Numbered from the stretch's first letter, positions 24,704 to 35,605 are shown. The stretch: 64,000 nt of DNA from SIG307 sp964609025 (GCA_964609025.1 CAZSQM010000001.1:124001-188000), one strand, 5' to 3'. A program made the numbers and translations. The notes: generated by a model from the sequence alone, not told the origin.

Positions 24704-25294
24704 CTACCCTTTTCTTTGCATAATGTCCTGTGCGATACGTGTTACGCATTCTTCCAAATCCGCATTGCGGTAGCGCTTTTCTATCCCGGCATTGCGAAGG
24801 TTCTCTTCACTGAAATCCTGCTGGTCGGCAAGGAAACGCCTGCAAACTTCTTCATAGTTCGGCTTCGCCTGCCGCTTCTCACGGCATATGGCACGCTGTA
24901 AACGCTGCTCGTCCTCCACTTCGATATAAACCGGCTGAACATATTCTTTTCCGTAATACTCTCTAAGCTGCTCATAACCGGAAAGTGTTGAAATAAACAA
25001 ATAATCCTGCCCTTTCAAATCAATCTGCCCGTCATCCGCCGTAAAATAGTGCCAGTCCCCTGCCACCGTATGGTAGGTTCTGGATTCTATCATCTTGTTT
25101 TCCTGCTGCAACTTCCGCCACTTTTCCGTTCCGACAAAAAAATACTCTCTGCCGTCCACCTCGCCGCGTCGAATCGGCCGCGTCGTATACCCGACTACCG
25201 TGTGCAGCGAAAGCTCCTTCATGCCAATCAGCCGTTTAAATACGGTATCCTTACCGGTTGCACTTTTGCCCATCAGCACATAAATTTTACCCAT
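24704..25294 (-). CDS. guanylate kinase-like protein
   Basis: P-loop kinase of the guanylate kinase group: GKIYVLMGKSATGKDTVFKRL, then VGYTTRPIRRGEVDGREYFFV, which is the GMP-binding TTRxxRxGExxGxxY motif. It is 196 residues long. The C-terminal half (YLFISTLSGYEQLREYYG) is less like housekeeping Gmk and the P-loop is GKSATGKD instead of GPSGxGKS. It may therefore be a paralogue common in Lachnospiraceae rather than the main Gmk. Start at 25294 after GGAGG. Confidence 0.82.
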   Translation of the reverse strand: MGKIYVLMGKSATGKDTVFKRLIGMKELSLHTVVGYTTRPIRRGEVDGREYFFVGTEKWRKLQQENKMIESRTYHTVAGDWHYFTADDGQIDLKGQDYLFISTLSGYEQLREYYGKEYVQPVYIEVEDEQRLQRAICREKRQAKPNYEEVCRRFLADQQDFSEENLRNAGIEKRYRNADLEECVTRIAQDIMQRKG

Positions 25295-25485
25295 AACAGC
25301 CTCCAAGGTGTTTGTCTACTTCCATTCTTGCACATTTCTCTGAATTTTGCAACCAAATCCACTTCATACGCAAGAACAAATCCTATAAAGTCGAAAACCG
25401 CCTCCTGTCAAACCCGCATAAAACAAGGCTTTTCTCCCTTCAAAAAGATTCCAAAAAATTTTTTTAAAAAAATTGAAAAAAACAC

Positions 25486-25514
25486 TTGCATTTTTCCGAA
25501 GAATCGTATATAAT
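25486..25514 (+). promoter_or_regulatory. promoter of tRNA-Lys
   Basis: TTGCAT (25486-25491), 17-bp spacer, TATAAT (25509-25514), 35 nt upstream of the mature tRNA 5' end. Confidence 0.85.
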
Positions 25515-25549
25515 CATTTTTGCGCTTAGGAAAGTGCAAAACAAAATAC

Positions 25550-25622
25550 GCGCGACTAGCTCAGTTGGTAGAGCACCTGACTCTTAATCAGGGTGTCCAG
25601 GGTTCGAACCCCTGGTCGCGCA
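25550..25622 (+). tRNA. tRNA-Lys (anticodon CTT)
   Basis: 73-nt cloverleaf: acceptor GCGCGAC / GTCGCGC with discriminator A, D-arm AGCTCAGTTGGTAGAGC, anticodon stem CCTGA / TCAGG around loop CTCTTAA (anticodon CTT), T-arm CCAGGGTTCGAACCCCTGG. CCA is not encoded. It lies 131 bp from the leader-distal end of the CRISPR array. Confidence 0.97.
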
Positions 25623-25753
25623 CTATAAGGTCTTAGAGGTTGCGTTCGGGCAGGTTCTAGGGCTTTTATTTTTTGCCCCAATGGGAACAGTTTTAGAAAA
25701 ATCAGATTTTCCGAAAAGGACCGAATCTTAACTATTATTTTCTGTTATTCCAA

Positions 25754-28700
25754 ATTTGAATCCAGTCTTCCCCCGCGGGAAGGGACTTCCGTTTTTCATT
25801 CCGTCCAACGGACGGACTAAGATTTCAATCCACCCTTCCCTCGCGGGAAAGGACCTAATACCCAAAGTCCACGGATAAAACGGTCATAATTTCAATCCAC
25901 CCTTCCCTCGCGGGAAGGGACTAGTAGCCTAAGTAGCCGATGTTCTTTGTAATTATTTCAATCCACCCTTCCCTCGCGGGAAAGGACATACTTCCTGTTC
26001 CCAGGGCGGGGTTATCTCCATATTTCAATCCACCCTTCCCTCGCGGGAAAGGACTATTTACGAGCTCGGCAATTAATGCAACACAAGAATTTCAATCCAC
26101 CCTTCCCTCGCGGGAAGGGACGCCGATAATTACGGCCACTCTCTCTTCCTTCATAGATTTCAATCCACCCTTCCCTCGCGGGAAGGGACTTTGAATTGCA
26201 AGCTCGGTAAAGGATTTAGCGAATTTCAATCCACCCTTCCCTCGCGGGAAGGGACCATGCCCCGCTTTTTTTGAGGAGGTTATAACTTTATTTCAATCCA
26301 CCCTTCCCTCGCGGGAAGGGACGCTACAATGGACGCGCCAACGTAAATGTTCAACGATTTCAATCCACCCTTCCCTCGCGGGAAGGGACTATATGACAAG
26401 TATCGGAAGCGATGGGTTCTTCAATTTCAATCCACCCTTCCCTCGCGGGAAGGGACTTGATGTCATATGCACTTTGATACAGACTTTCGGATTTCAATCC
26501 ACCCTTCCCTCGCGGGAAGGGACGACAAAACACCCTCTTTGTGATATAATAGTGTTAGTATTTCAATCCACCCTTCCCTCGCGGGAAGGGACCCCGCTTT
26601 TTATACTCCCGCCGTAGTGAGTCCAGATTTCAATCCACCCTTCCCTCGCGGGAAGGGACGTCGTGTTGGTGATTTAATGGTATGCGTGGATTGTGATTTC
26701 AATCCACCCTTCCCTCGCGGGAAGGGACTTCTATCGGGTAGATGGGAGGCGGTGCAGATGAATTTCAATCCACCCTTCCCTCGCGGGAAGGGACGAACGG
26801 ATGAAAGAGTAAACACCGAAATACCGGATTTCAATCCACCCTTCCCTCGCGGGAAGGGACTAGTCCGTCCGTTGGACGGATTGAAGAGTGGAAAATTTCA
26901 ATCCACCCTTCCCTCGCGGGAAGGGACAGCAGGCAAAACATACTTTGTACATGACCTTATAATTTCAATCCACCCTTCCCTCGCGGGAAGGGACTTTTCC
27001 ATTTCCCAAGCATCATAGCAGTAGTTACATTTCAATCCACCCTTCCCTCGCGGGAAGGGACCATTTTCCATACCCCCCCCTTAACATGACTACATATTTC
27101 AATCCACCCTTCCCTCGCGGGAAGGGACTAGTCAATTTACGTTGCAGAGATGTTAACTTGCAATTTCAATCCACCCTTCCCTCGCGGGAAGGGACAAGTG
27201 CATACATACGCTTTTCTGAGATTGGATGAATTTCAATCCACCCTTCCCTCGCGGGAAGGGACCGTTTTGCAAGTTCCTCTTTTGTTGTATCAATCTATTT
27301 CAATCCACCCTTCCCTCGCGGGAAGGGACCTATCATCCAGTGCAGGAAACTATATATTGCCCGATTTCAATCCACCCTTCCCTCGCGGGAAGGGACTTAA
27401 TAGCTGTTTGCATCATCATCATATTGCGCATTTCAATCCACCCTTCCCTCGCGGGAAGGGACCGTGTCATCAATGCCGGCAGACTGCAGCCATTTTTATT
27501 TCAATCCACCCTTCCCTCGCGGGAAGGGACACTAAACAAATATGCTTGGTGCAAAGTAATGGTTATTTCAATCCACCCTTCCCTCGCGGGAAGGGACTAG
27601 CTCCATTTCCCGGCAACAAAAGTTTTTTCAAATTTCAATCCACCCTTCCCTCGCGGGAAGGGACGGAGTATACGGATTTTTGGAACCGGCTCCGGAATAA
27701 TTTCAATCCACCCTTCCCTCGCGGGAAGGGACAAAACGGTCAGCAAATACGCGCGGACACTGAAAGCATTTCAATCCACCCTTCCCTCGCGGGAAGGGAC
27801 TATATCCTCATAACAGTAACCACATTCGTAAAAAATTTCAATCCACCCTTCCCTCGCGGGAAGGGACTTTAATAATGTTTTTCTTTCTTTCATCTGATAA
27901 TATTTCAATCCACCCTTCCCTCGCGGGAAGGGACTTATAGAGAGGAAGGTTGATTATATGTATAAATTTATTTCAATCCACCCTTCCCTCGCGGGAAGGG
28001 ACATTTCATCATCCATTTTTGATAATCTGGATTATTATTTCAATCCACCCTTCCCTCGCGGGAAGGGACCAAGAAGTTGTGCAAACAGAAAAATAGAATA
28101 ATATTTCAATCCACCCTTCCCTCGCGGGAAGGGACGATGTATGTAAGGCTTTTGATGCTGGTACACTTACAGATTTCAATCCACCCTTCCCTCGCGGGAA
28201 GGGACATCTCCAGCAAAGCATTTTGAGCGACGAGCAGGAAATTTCAATCCACCCTTCCCTCGCGGGAAGGGACTGATTGAGGAGTCAAGCCAAGCCTTCC
28301 AAGCGTGATTTCAATCCACCCTTCCCTCGCGGGAAGGGACACGGCGGTGTGCAGTCCTACGGAATAGGAACGCATTTCAATCCACCCTTCCCTCGCGGGA
28401 AGGGACTGGCCTCTTTGACGTTGGCCCTATATTCTACGATATTTCAATCCACCCTTCCCTCGCGGGAAGGGACTTATTCCGCCCTCTGCAATTCCGCAAG
28501 CTTATTTATTTCAATCCACCCTTCCCTCGCGGGAAGGGACGTAAACGGTGATATACAGGGTACACGAGGTACAAAATTTCAATCCACCCTTCCCTCGCGG
28601 GAAGGGACCTGTTTTTGTATATATAAAATTTAAGGAGTGATAATTTCAATCCACCCTTCCCTCGCGGGAAGGGACAAGGCCATGCCGCTGGATACTGTAT

Positions 28701-31700
28701 CATCAGTATGATTTCAATCCACCCTTCCCTCGCGGGAAGGGACCGTTATATTAACGATACACTTGTGCCGGTAGATTACATTTCAATCCACCCTTCCCTC
28801 GCGGGAAGGGACGGCAAAAGATGCTGGACATTTTACAGATGTATTAGCATTTCAATCCACCCTTCCCTCGCGGGAAGGGACTATGCATCAGTTGTGTTTG
28901 GATATTCCAATTGAAGATTTCAATCCACCCTTCCCTCGCGGGAAGGGACATCTTACTTCCATACCATCATCCATATCTACCAATTTCAATCCACCCTTCC
29001 CTCGCGGGAAGGGACACACAGACATATATTCAATGTTGAGGTCGAAGTGATTTCAATCCACCCTTCCCTCGCGGGAAGGGACTCTCAATCGGTACGGGCA
29101 TTTTGAATCTGTAATAATTTCAATCCACCCTTCCCTCGCGGGAAGGGACCTCTCTAACTATGCACTTTATATTTGCATTATGCATTTCAATCCACCCTTC
29201 CCTCGCGGGAAGGGACACCTCCTGCCGTGTCTTTTTTCGGTCTCTACCTTAATTTCAATCCACCCTTCCCTCGCGGGAAGGGACACCGACGTTTTGAGGG
29301 TGTGGGGGTAGTAAAAACTATTTCAATCCACCCTTCCCTCGCGGGAAGGGACCTTCATTAGAGTCAAATATTCCACAAGAATTACCAATTTCAATCCACC
29401 CTTCCCTCGCGGGAAGGGACATAATAAAAATTCCTTTGTATTTACCGCATTGCGATTTCAATCCACCCTTCCCTCGCGGGAAGGGACTTGTCTTATTCCC
29501 CCAGTAGGAGTAAGACAAATTATTTCAATCCACCCTTCCCTCGCGGGAAGGGACCTTCATAACATTGCAACACATATGTGATATTTTATTTCAATCCACC
29601 CTTCCCTCGCGGGAAGGGACCTAACGTGTCTTGCCATGCTTTCTCTGCATTAAATATTTCAATCCACCCTTCCCTCGCGGGAAGGGACAATAGCTTTTGC
29701 CACCAATCAACAGAAATACTATATTTCAATCCACCCTTCCCTCGCGGGAAGGGACCATTTACAAGCATCGAATTCACTCTGCATATCAACAATTTCAATC
29801 CACCCTTCCCTCGCGGGAAGGGACTGTTCTGCGAGGAGCAAAAGATTGAGGATATGCGATTTCAATCCACCCTTCCCTCGCGGGAAGGGACGGATCTGCC
29901 GATGCCAAGAGGTAGAAAATATGCTTTATTTCAATCCACCCTTCCCTCGCGGGAAGGGACTTGACCGGAGTTACTGGAGTGTCATTTAACAAAAATTTCA
30001 ATCCACCCTTCCCTCGCGGGAAGGGACTATGTTTTGCTTACATTTATTTTCCTTGTATTTTATTTCAATCCACCCTTCCCTCGCGGGAAGGGACAAAGCG
30101 TATGGAACGGAGCGCTCAGGTATATACATTTCAATCCACCCTTCCCTCGCGGGAAGGGACCTAGTACATTCAATGCATATAACTATGATATAGTATTTCA
30201 ATCCACCCTTCCCTCGCGGGAAGGGACCTGGCATAGATACTGAGTTAATATATAATTGGGCATTTCAATCCACCCTTCCCTCGCGGGAAGGGACTACGGC
30301 TCAATGCAACTGTAAGCGTAATTACGACATTTCAATCCACCCTTCCCTCGCGGGAAGGGACCTTGGGAAGAAATCGAGACAATCGAATTATCCAATTTCA
30401 ATCCACCCTTCCCTCGCGGGAAGGGACGCTGCCTTCTCCGGTGCGAGCTTTCCCGCAAATGTATTTCAATCCACCCTTCCCTCGCGGGAAGGGACAGATG
30501 CCTCTGATAAGCTCGATTGTTTTCTCGGAATTTCAATCCACCCTTCCCTCGCGGGAAGGGACAGGTACGGGAACAAATAATAGCAAACCTTAGCAATTTC
30601 AATCCACCCTTCCCTCGCGGGAAGGGACAAAACATTGCTTCTATTATGACATTTACCCCGGAATTTCAATCCACCCTTCCCTCGCGGGAAGGGACAGCTG
30701 CGCAGGACAGGAGAATCTAGTAAAACAGGGATTTCAATCCACCCTTCCCTCGCGGGAAGGGACAATAATAAAAATCCATGTACGTTCAAAATACAAGATT
30801 TCAATCCACCCTTCCCTCGCGGGAAGGGACGCGGTTGCTTTCGCCAATTTGGCAGATTAAAATTATTTCAATCCACCCTTCCCTCGCGGGAAGGGACTTT
30901 GCTCCAGTTGTACTTGTGCCAGTTAAGAATCATTTCAATCCACCCTTCCCTCGCGGGAAGGGACGATTTGCTTGAGGATTTCGGAGCAGATTTGGCTAAT
31001 TTCAATCCACCCTTCCCTCGCGGGAAGGGACAAAAACCTATGAGGACGGCTTTAATTACACATAATATTTCAATCCACCCTTCCCTCGCGGGAAGGGACA
31101 AATAACTTTTTTCTAGCTGATTCCCACTAGTTAATTTCAATCCACCCTTCCCTCGCGGGAAGGGACTTTTAATTTTTTTCGAGGATGGAAAGAAAATAAA
31201 ATTTCAATCCACCCTTCCCTCGCGGGAAGGGACCTACCCTGCTAGAACCAACCGTGCTATTGTCGGTTATTTCAATCCACCCTTCCCTCGCGGGAAGGGA
31301 CTATCAAATGCAGAGCTCACAACCGGTTATTATGTATTTCAATCCACCCTTCCCTCGCGGGAAGGGACCAAACTGGGTAAAAACTAAAAAATACACCGTT
31401 CAATTTCAATCCACCCTTCCCTCGCGGGAAGGGACAAAAACAAACATATGTTCGTGTTCGGTAAAATGGATTTCAATCCACCCTTCCCTCGCGGGAAGGG
31501 ACTAAAATTAGATTTTTATATGGAGTGATGATATATATTTCAATCCACCCTTCCCTCGCGGGAAGGGACCCGACGTTTTCAGCATATCGGGGTGGAAAAA
31601 ACTAATTTCAATCCACCCTTCCCTCGCGGGAAGGGACAAGTTTCCATACCTTACTTTATCTCCAATATTAAAATTTCAATCCACCCTTCCCTCGCGGGAA

Positions 31701-32515
31701 GGGACGGCAAAGAGTAAAATTGACCCAAAGGTCAACCGGATTTCAATCCACCCTTCCCTCGCGGGAAGGGACGTTTTCCATTTCCCAAGCATCATAGCAG
31801 TAGTTACATTTCAATCCACCCTTCCCTCGCGGGAAGGGACTTCTTTCCACAATTCATGCTTTCAGCGGTTGACAAATTTCAATCCACCCTTCCCTCGCGG
31901 GAAGGGACCTGTTTTTTGTGTCGTACCCTATGCAGATATACCGATTTCAATCCACCCTTCCCTCGCGGGAAGGGACCCGTTAGACAAGTTGCATTTACAT
32001 AAGTTACCAAATTTCAATCCACCCTTCCCTCGCGGGAAGGGACTAGGTAAATTGGAAGTTGGTCTAGGGCAGATAAAATTTCAATCCACCCTTCCCTCGC
32101 GGGAAGGGACCTTTTTGCGGTGAATATGAGTGCGGCACATACCCATTTCAATCCACCCTTCCCTCGCGGGAAGGGACGCGGCCTTGTATTCTTTGGCCGC
32201 ACACCAGAAAATTTCAATCCACCCTTCCCTCGCGGGAAGGGACGTTGTCGATAGTGATTTTAATGTATGTCAGTTCGCATTTCAATCCACCCTTCCCTCG
32301 CGGGAAGGGACATAGTCCGCAAAAGTGGCAGGATGCACCATAAAGAATTTCAATCCACCCTTCCCTCGCGGGAAGGGACGATGTTATTACGTTTCAAAAG
32401 GGTATTTATAAGAATTTCAATCCACCCTTCCCTCGCGGGAAGGGACCGGCAGCCGTGAAGATCGACGACAGCGGACGCTTCAATTTCAATCCACCCTTCC
32501 CTCGCGGGAAGGGAC
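25754..32515 (-). CRISPR. type I-C CRISPR array, 101 repeats / 100 spacers
   Basis: Counting every repeat gives 101 copies of a 33-bp unit and 100 spacers of 33-36 nt (mean 34.3). On the crRNA (minus) strand the repeat starts GTCCCTTCCCGCGAGGG and ends TGGATTGAAAT, the I-C form. The 8-bp stem CCCTTCCC / GGGAAGGG carries the tetraloop GCGA, and Cas5c cleavage would leave the 11-nt handle TGGATTGAAAT. The leader lies at the right (cas2) end. The leader-distal repeat at 25754-25786 has four substitutions, and repeats at 25822, 25955 and 26022 share one G-to-A change that keeps the stem through a G-U pair. All other copies look identical. The small open frames inside the array are translation shadows of the repeat. 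Confidence 0.99.
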
Positions 32516-32689
32516 CGCAATTTTTGCCAAACTTCCCTATCATTGAAGTGCAAAAACTGTATATTATATACAATCTTTTAAACCATGTTAAAAGTTATGT
32601 ATACAAATCCCCCCTAAAATCACTCCCCACCATTCAAAAAACCGGTGCGAAACCGCTCGTACATTATGTGCACTTACCTTTCGCATCAA
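32516..32689 (-). promoter_or_regulatory. CRISPR leader with array promoter
   Basis: A 174-bp, mostly AT-rich segment between cas2 and the first repeat. On the minus strand TTAACA (complement of 32586-32591), 17 bp and TATAAT (complement of 32563-32568) form a promoter that would start the pre-crRNA about 40 nt before the first repeat. New spacers should enter at 32515. Confidence 0.85.
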
Positions 32690-32980
32690 TTACACCAAAA
32701 GCATCCCTTCCGGCTCATACCCTCGACGAACTCCATAATGCTCTACCTTACTCTCATACTTATTGCCCAAGTAATAAAAGCGCAGGCTGTCTTCTTCCTC
32801 GTTAATGAGTTCCAGCAATTTGTCTTTCAGCAATAATAGCTGTGAATAGTCTACTATGCATTCAAAGACCGAATTTTGAACCCTTTGTCCGTAATTGACA
32901 CATGCTTTTGCCACCTTACGCAAGCGCATTCGTCCCGCACCGTCCTGTGTTGACACATCATATGTAATCACTACCAGCAT
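32690..32980 (-). CDS. cas2: CRISPR-associated endonuclease Cas2
   Basis: Adaptation protein that forms the Cas1-Cas2 integrase complex. The 96-residue product begins MLVVITYDVS, with the conserved Asp8 of the ferredoxin-like fold, and continues MRLRKVAKACVNYGQRVQNSVFE. The open frame extends 27 codons upstream, but these overlap cas1 and have no Cas2 similarity, so the ATG at 32980 is chosen. It starts 7 nt after the cas1 stop and is the last gene of the cas operon, adjacent to the leader. Confidence 0.97.
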   Translation of the reverse strand: MLVVITYDVSTQDGAGRMRLRKVAKACVNYGQRVQNSVFECIVDYSQLLLLKDKLLELINEEEDSLRFYYLGNKYESKVEHYGVRRGYEPEGMLLV

Positions 32981-32987
32981 CTTACAC

Positions 32988-34022
32988 CTACTTCCATAAA
33001 AATGGCGGATACTCTTCCAAATCCCCGCGGATTGTTCTAGCCAGCAACAAGGCTTGCACATACGGTACTAGTCCCCACTCCAGCTTTTCCTTCAAATACG
33101 GATGCGTAATTACCTCTTTCTTTCGGTTTTGCCACGCTGAAAAAAACACCTTTCGTCCTTTTTCATTCAGCAATACCGTCCGGTCTTGCTGCATTATAAA
33201 ATGATTTTCGCCAAGCATTTTCATATTGATAAGTGTTAATATAAACCGGTCTGCCATAATCGGACGCAGTTCCTCCATCAAATCCAATGCCAAGGATCTT
33301 CTTCCCGGTCTGTCACGGTGCATAAACCCCACATAGCTATCCAATCCCACACCTTCCAGCGCATTTGCACAATCATTCGCAAGGATTGTATAAGCAAAAG
33401 ATAATAACGCATTTACCTTGTCGGTAGGCGGCCTCCTATTTCGACCTTCAAAACGAAATTCTGCCTTTTGATTAATAATCAATTCATCAAACACGTTAAA
33501 ATAACGTGATGCAAGCTCTCCTTCCACTCCCCTGAGGCTGTCCGGTGTATTTTCCATGGAAGCTATCTTTTGCAAACCCTCCTGTAACTCGGTGGAAATA
33601 CCTTTTAAACGCGTCACATCCACACGCGCCGCATGATCCCTGACCGTTCGTTCCAGACACCAACGGCAATTATAAACCTTACCCAGCATCATGTTCTTCG
33701 CATAGAGAAAGCTTCTTTCCTCATCATCCGAAATTCGGTATTGCTCTTTTCGTAAAAGCACATTTCCGTAAGAATGTCCGACTGTCCGCGCCAGAAACTT
33801 TCCCTGTGGGCTAAAAAACGTAATTCCGATATTTTTTTCGGCACAGTGTCCAATAAACGCCGGAGAGGCCCCCGCATAAGAAAAGCACAATATACTTTCA
33901 ATGTTATGCAGCGGAAAACGTCCCGCTATCTCCTGTTCTCGCTTAACAACCACGTTCTCCCCGTCAAGCGACAAATATGCGTCCTCGGACATTACATAGA
34001 GTGTGTTCAATAGCTTTTTCAT
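32988..34022 (-). CDS. cas1: CRISPR-associated integrase Cas1 (type I-C)
   Basis: Metal-dependent integrase that inserts spacers at the leader end. Product of 344 residues. Catalytic residues are visible as Glu167 in RGVEGELASRYF, His235 in GFMHRDRPGRRSLALDLMEE, and the acidic residue(s) Asp247/Glu250 in the same block. The order cas4-cas1-cas2 is standard for I-C, with 3 nt between cas4 and cas1. No frameshift or missing motif, so adaptation should be functional. Confidence 0.98.
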   Translation of the reverse strand: MKKLLNTLYVMSEDAYLSLDGENVVVKREQEIAGRFPLHNIESILCFSYAGASPAFIGHCAEKNIGITFFSPQGKFLARTVGHSYGNVLLRKEQYRISDDEERSFLYAKNMMLGKVYNCRWCLERTVRDHAARVDVTRLKGISTELQEGLQKIASMENTPDSLRGVEGELASRYFNVFDELIINQKAEFRFEGRNRRPPTDKVNALLSFAYTILANDCANALEGVGLDSYVGFMHRDRPGRRSLALDLMEELRPIMADRFILTLINMKMLGENHFIMQQDRTVLLNEKGRKVFFSAWQNRKKEVITHPYLKEKLEWGLVPYVQALLLARTIRGDLEEYPPFLWK

Positions 34023-34025
34023 TTT

Positions 34026-34718
34026 CTACCTCCCTTCCTTATCATGTTCAGACGGAGCTGTTTCAACAATCCTTTGTCCAATGTAATCAGATACTTTTTC
34101 CAGCTTCTGCAACCTCGGAACGCACAGCTCATTCAACGAACATGCCTGACACTTTTTTGAAGGCTTTACCATAGGGGTATACCCTTTTTTCATCAAGTCA
34201 TGCATTTCCGTACACATGCTTCTCACACTATCCCGTAGTTCCGCAGTAAACAGCACTTCCTCACGTCTGCGGTTTTCGCCGTAAAAAAGATAGCCCTTTT
34301 GTATCCTGTTTAAAAACATTTCCTCCATACACATTGCCTGCGCGCAAAGCTGGAGTTTATCTTCCGGCCCCTCTTTTGGTTTTCCGCGCTTATACTCAAT
34401 GGGACATACCGACCATAAGCCTTCATATTTGTGCAAGTGAATTCCTTCCTCACAGCTATGAAATTCCACTACATCACACTGACCGGTGATACCGAGTGTG
34501 GCGGAGGCGATGCGCATTCCCCGAACAATCAGAACATCGCCTCGTTTTTCCACACTTTCTTCCCGGTGAGCCTTTTTGTGAAACAGTTCTCCGGAAACAG
34601 TCCGGTAGTTCTCCGCCCACTGTTGCTCTATGTGAATCAAGGCCCACTGGCGCCGGCAAAAAGCATAATGCTGAATTCCGGAAAGAAGGATATATTCATC
34701 CTCTGTATACTTCATCAT
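34026..34718 (-). CDS. cas4: CRISPR-associated exonuclease Cas4
   Basis: RecB-like nuclease with a [4Fe-4S] cluster. In I-C systems it works with Cas1-Cas2 to select prespacers with the correct PAM and orient them. Nuclease motifs: GQCDVVEFH, CPIEYKRGKPKEG and QLCAQAMCMEEM. Cluster cysteines: Cys21 and the C-terminal CQACSLNELC triad. 230 residues. The ATG overlaps the cas7 stop (ATGA). An intact cas4 is relevant to the apparent inverted self-spacer (see findings). Confidence 0.97.
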   Translation of the reverse strand: MMKYTEDEYILLSGIQHYAFCRRQWALIHIEQQWAENYRTVSGELFHKKAHREESVEKRGDVLIVRGMRIASATLGITGQCDVVEFHSCEEGIHLHKYEGLWSVCPIEYKRGKPKEGPEDKLQLCAQAMCMEEMFLNRIQKGYLFYGENRRREEVLFTAELRDSVRSMCTEMHDLMKKGYTPMVKPSKKCQACSLNELCVPRLQKLEKVSDYIGQRIVETAPSEHDKEGR

Positions 34719-35605
34719 ATCTTACGAATTACTTCCACCGTATCCGGAATCTGCTCTCTATGAATTTCTACCGTATAATCCTGGTACTTTCTCGGATAGA
34801 TAACGTCATCCTTATGCTTTACTTCCACTGCCTCAAACAGCTTATATGCCGGGCAGTTTCCAAGCTCGTTGCTGTGCTTGAACACAATCAATTCCCTCAC
34901 TGCCATTTTACCTCGCGCAGCCGAACGGTCATGTTCAAACATATTGATAATCGCCTCCCATAAAAGTTCCAGGTCATCTTCCGTAAACCCGGTAACCTTA
35001 CGCGCCAGATTGGCGGAAATATATCCCTCCGCACGGTACAAACCGTACGGAACAATGCTCTTGCGCCCCATTTCCGTACTCTTATTGTTCGCGTCCTCCT
35101 CCGTGGTAATCGCCACCCTCGTAATCGTCACCTCCTGAGCGATAATCGGATCTATGCTACGCGCAAACCCTAACTGCACAGGTCCACGCACCTGACCGCA
35201 ATTTAAAGAGGCTTTCACAAAGGTTGTCATCACCGCTCCGAAGGTTCGGATATCAAAAAAGTTGCTACACATAAAATCGCGAATCTTTTCATCCGCATCC
35301 GGGTTGTTTTTCTTTAAGTCCTTTGCCTTTGCTTCATCCGCGCCGATATGCTGATATGCCAGCTTATCGCTGGTGTTGAGCGGCACATTTTCTTTAATAT
35401 AAATTTTATATCCCGGAGCATCTTCTTTCACCGTTTCCACATAGTTGCGAATCTTTCTCTTCAGGCAAACATCCGTTACCAGACCGTACCCGCTTTCCGG
35501 GTCGATTCTCGGAAGATTTCCCGCATCCGGATCTCCGTTCGGATTGCCGTTTTCCACATCAAATAACACAACAAATTCATACCGGTTCTTAATTACTTCG
35601 CTCAT
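34715..35605 (-). CDS. cas7c: Cascade backbone subunit Cas7 (Csd2)
   Basis: Forms the helical backbone of the I-C effector along the crRNA. The 296-residue product starts KNRYEFVVLFDVENGNPNGDPD, the Csd2/Cas7 signature, and contains NFFDIRTFGAVMTTF and VRGPVQLGFARSIDPI. It starts directly after the cas8c stop and overlaps cas4 by 4 nt. Confidence 0.97.
   Translation of the reverse strand: MSEVIKNRYEFVVLFDVENGNPNGDPDAGNLPRIDPESGYGLVTDVCLKRKIRNYVETVKEDAPGYKIYIKENVPLNTSDKLAYQHIGADEAKAKDLKKNNPDADEKIRDFMCSNFFDIRTFGAVMTTFVKASLNCGQVRGPVQLGFARSIDPIIAQEVTITRVAITTEEDANNKSTEMGRKSIVPYGLYRAEGYISANLARKVTGFTEDDLELLWEAIINMFEHDRSAARGKMAVRELIVFKHSNELGNCPAYKLFEAVEVKHKDDVIYPRKYQDYTVEIHREQIPDTVEVIRKI

Noticed and set aside
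27768..27834. Possible relation between spacer 27801-27834 and the duplicated spacer (both contain CATA-CAGTA-like strings)
   Set aside because: Only about a dozen scattered bases agree, too few to claim a common target.
25940..32553. Many open frames of 60-240 codons on both strands in the CRISPR array, with repeated SIHPSLAGRD, NPPFPRGKG or STLPSREGT
   Set aside because: They are translations of the 33-bp repeat in its open frames, have no ribosome binding sites and are not genes.
32981..33061. Longer cas2 frame with 27 extra N-terminal codons
   Set aside because: The extra codons lie within cas1 and do not resemble Cas2. The family N-terminus MLVVITYDVS starts at 32980.
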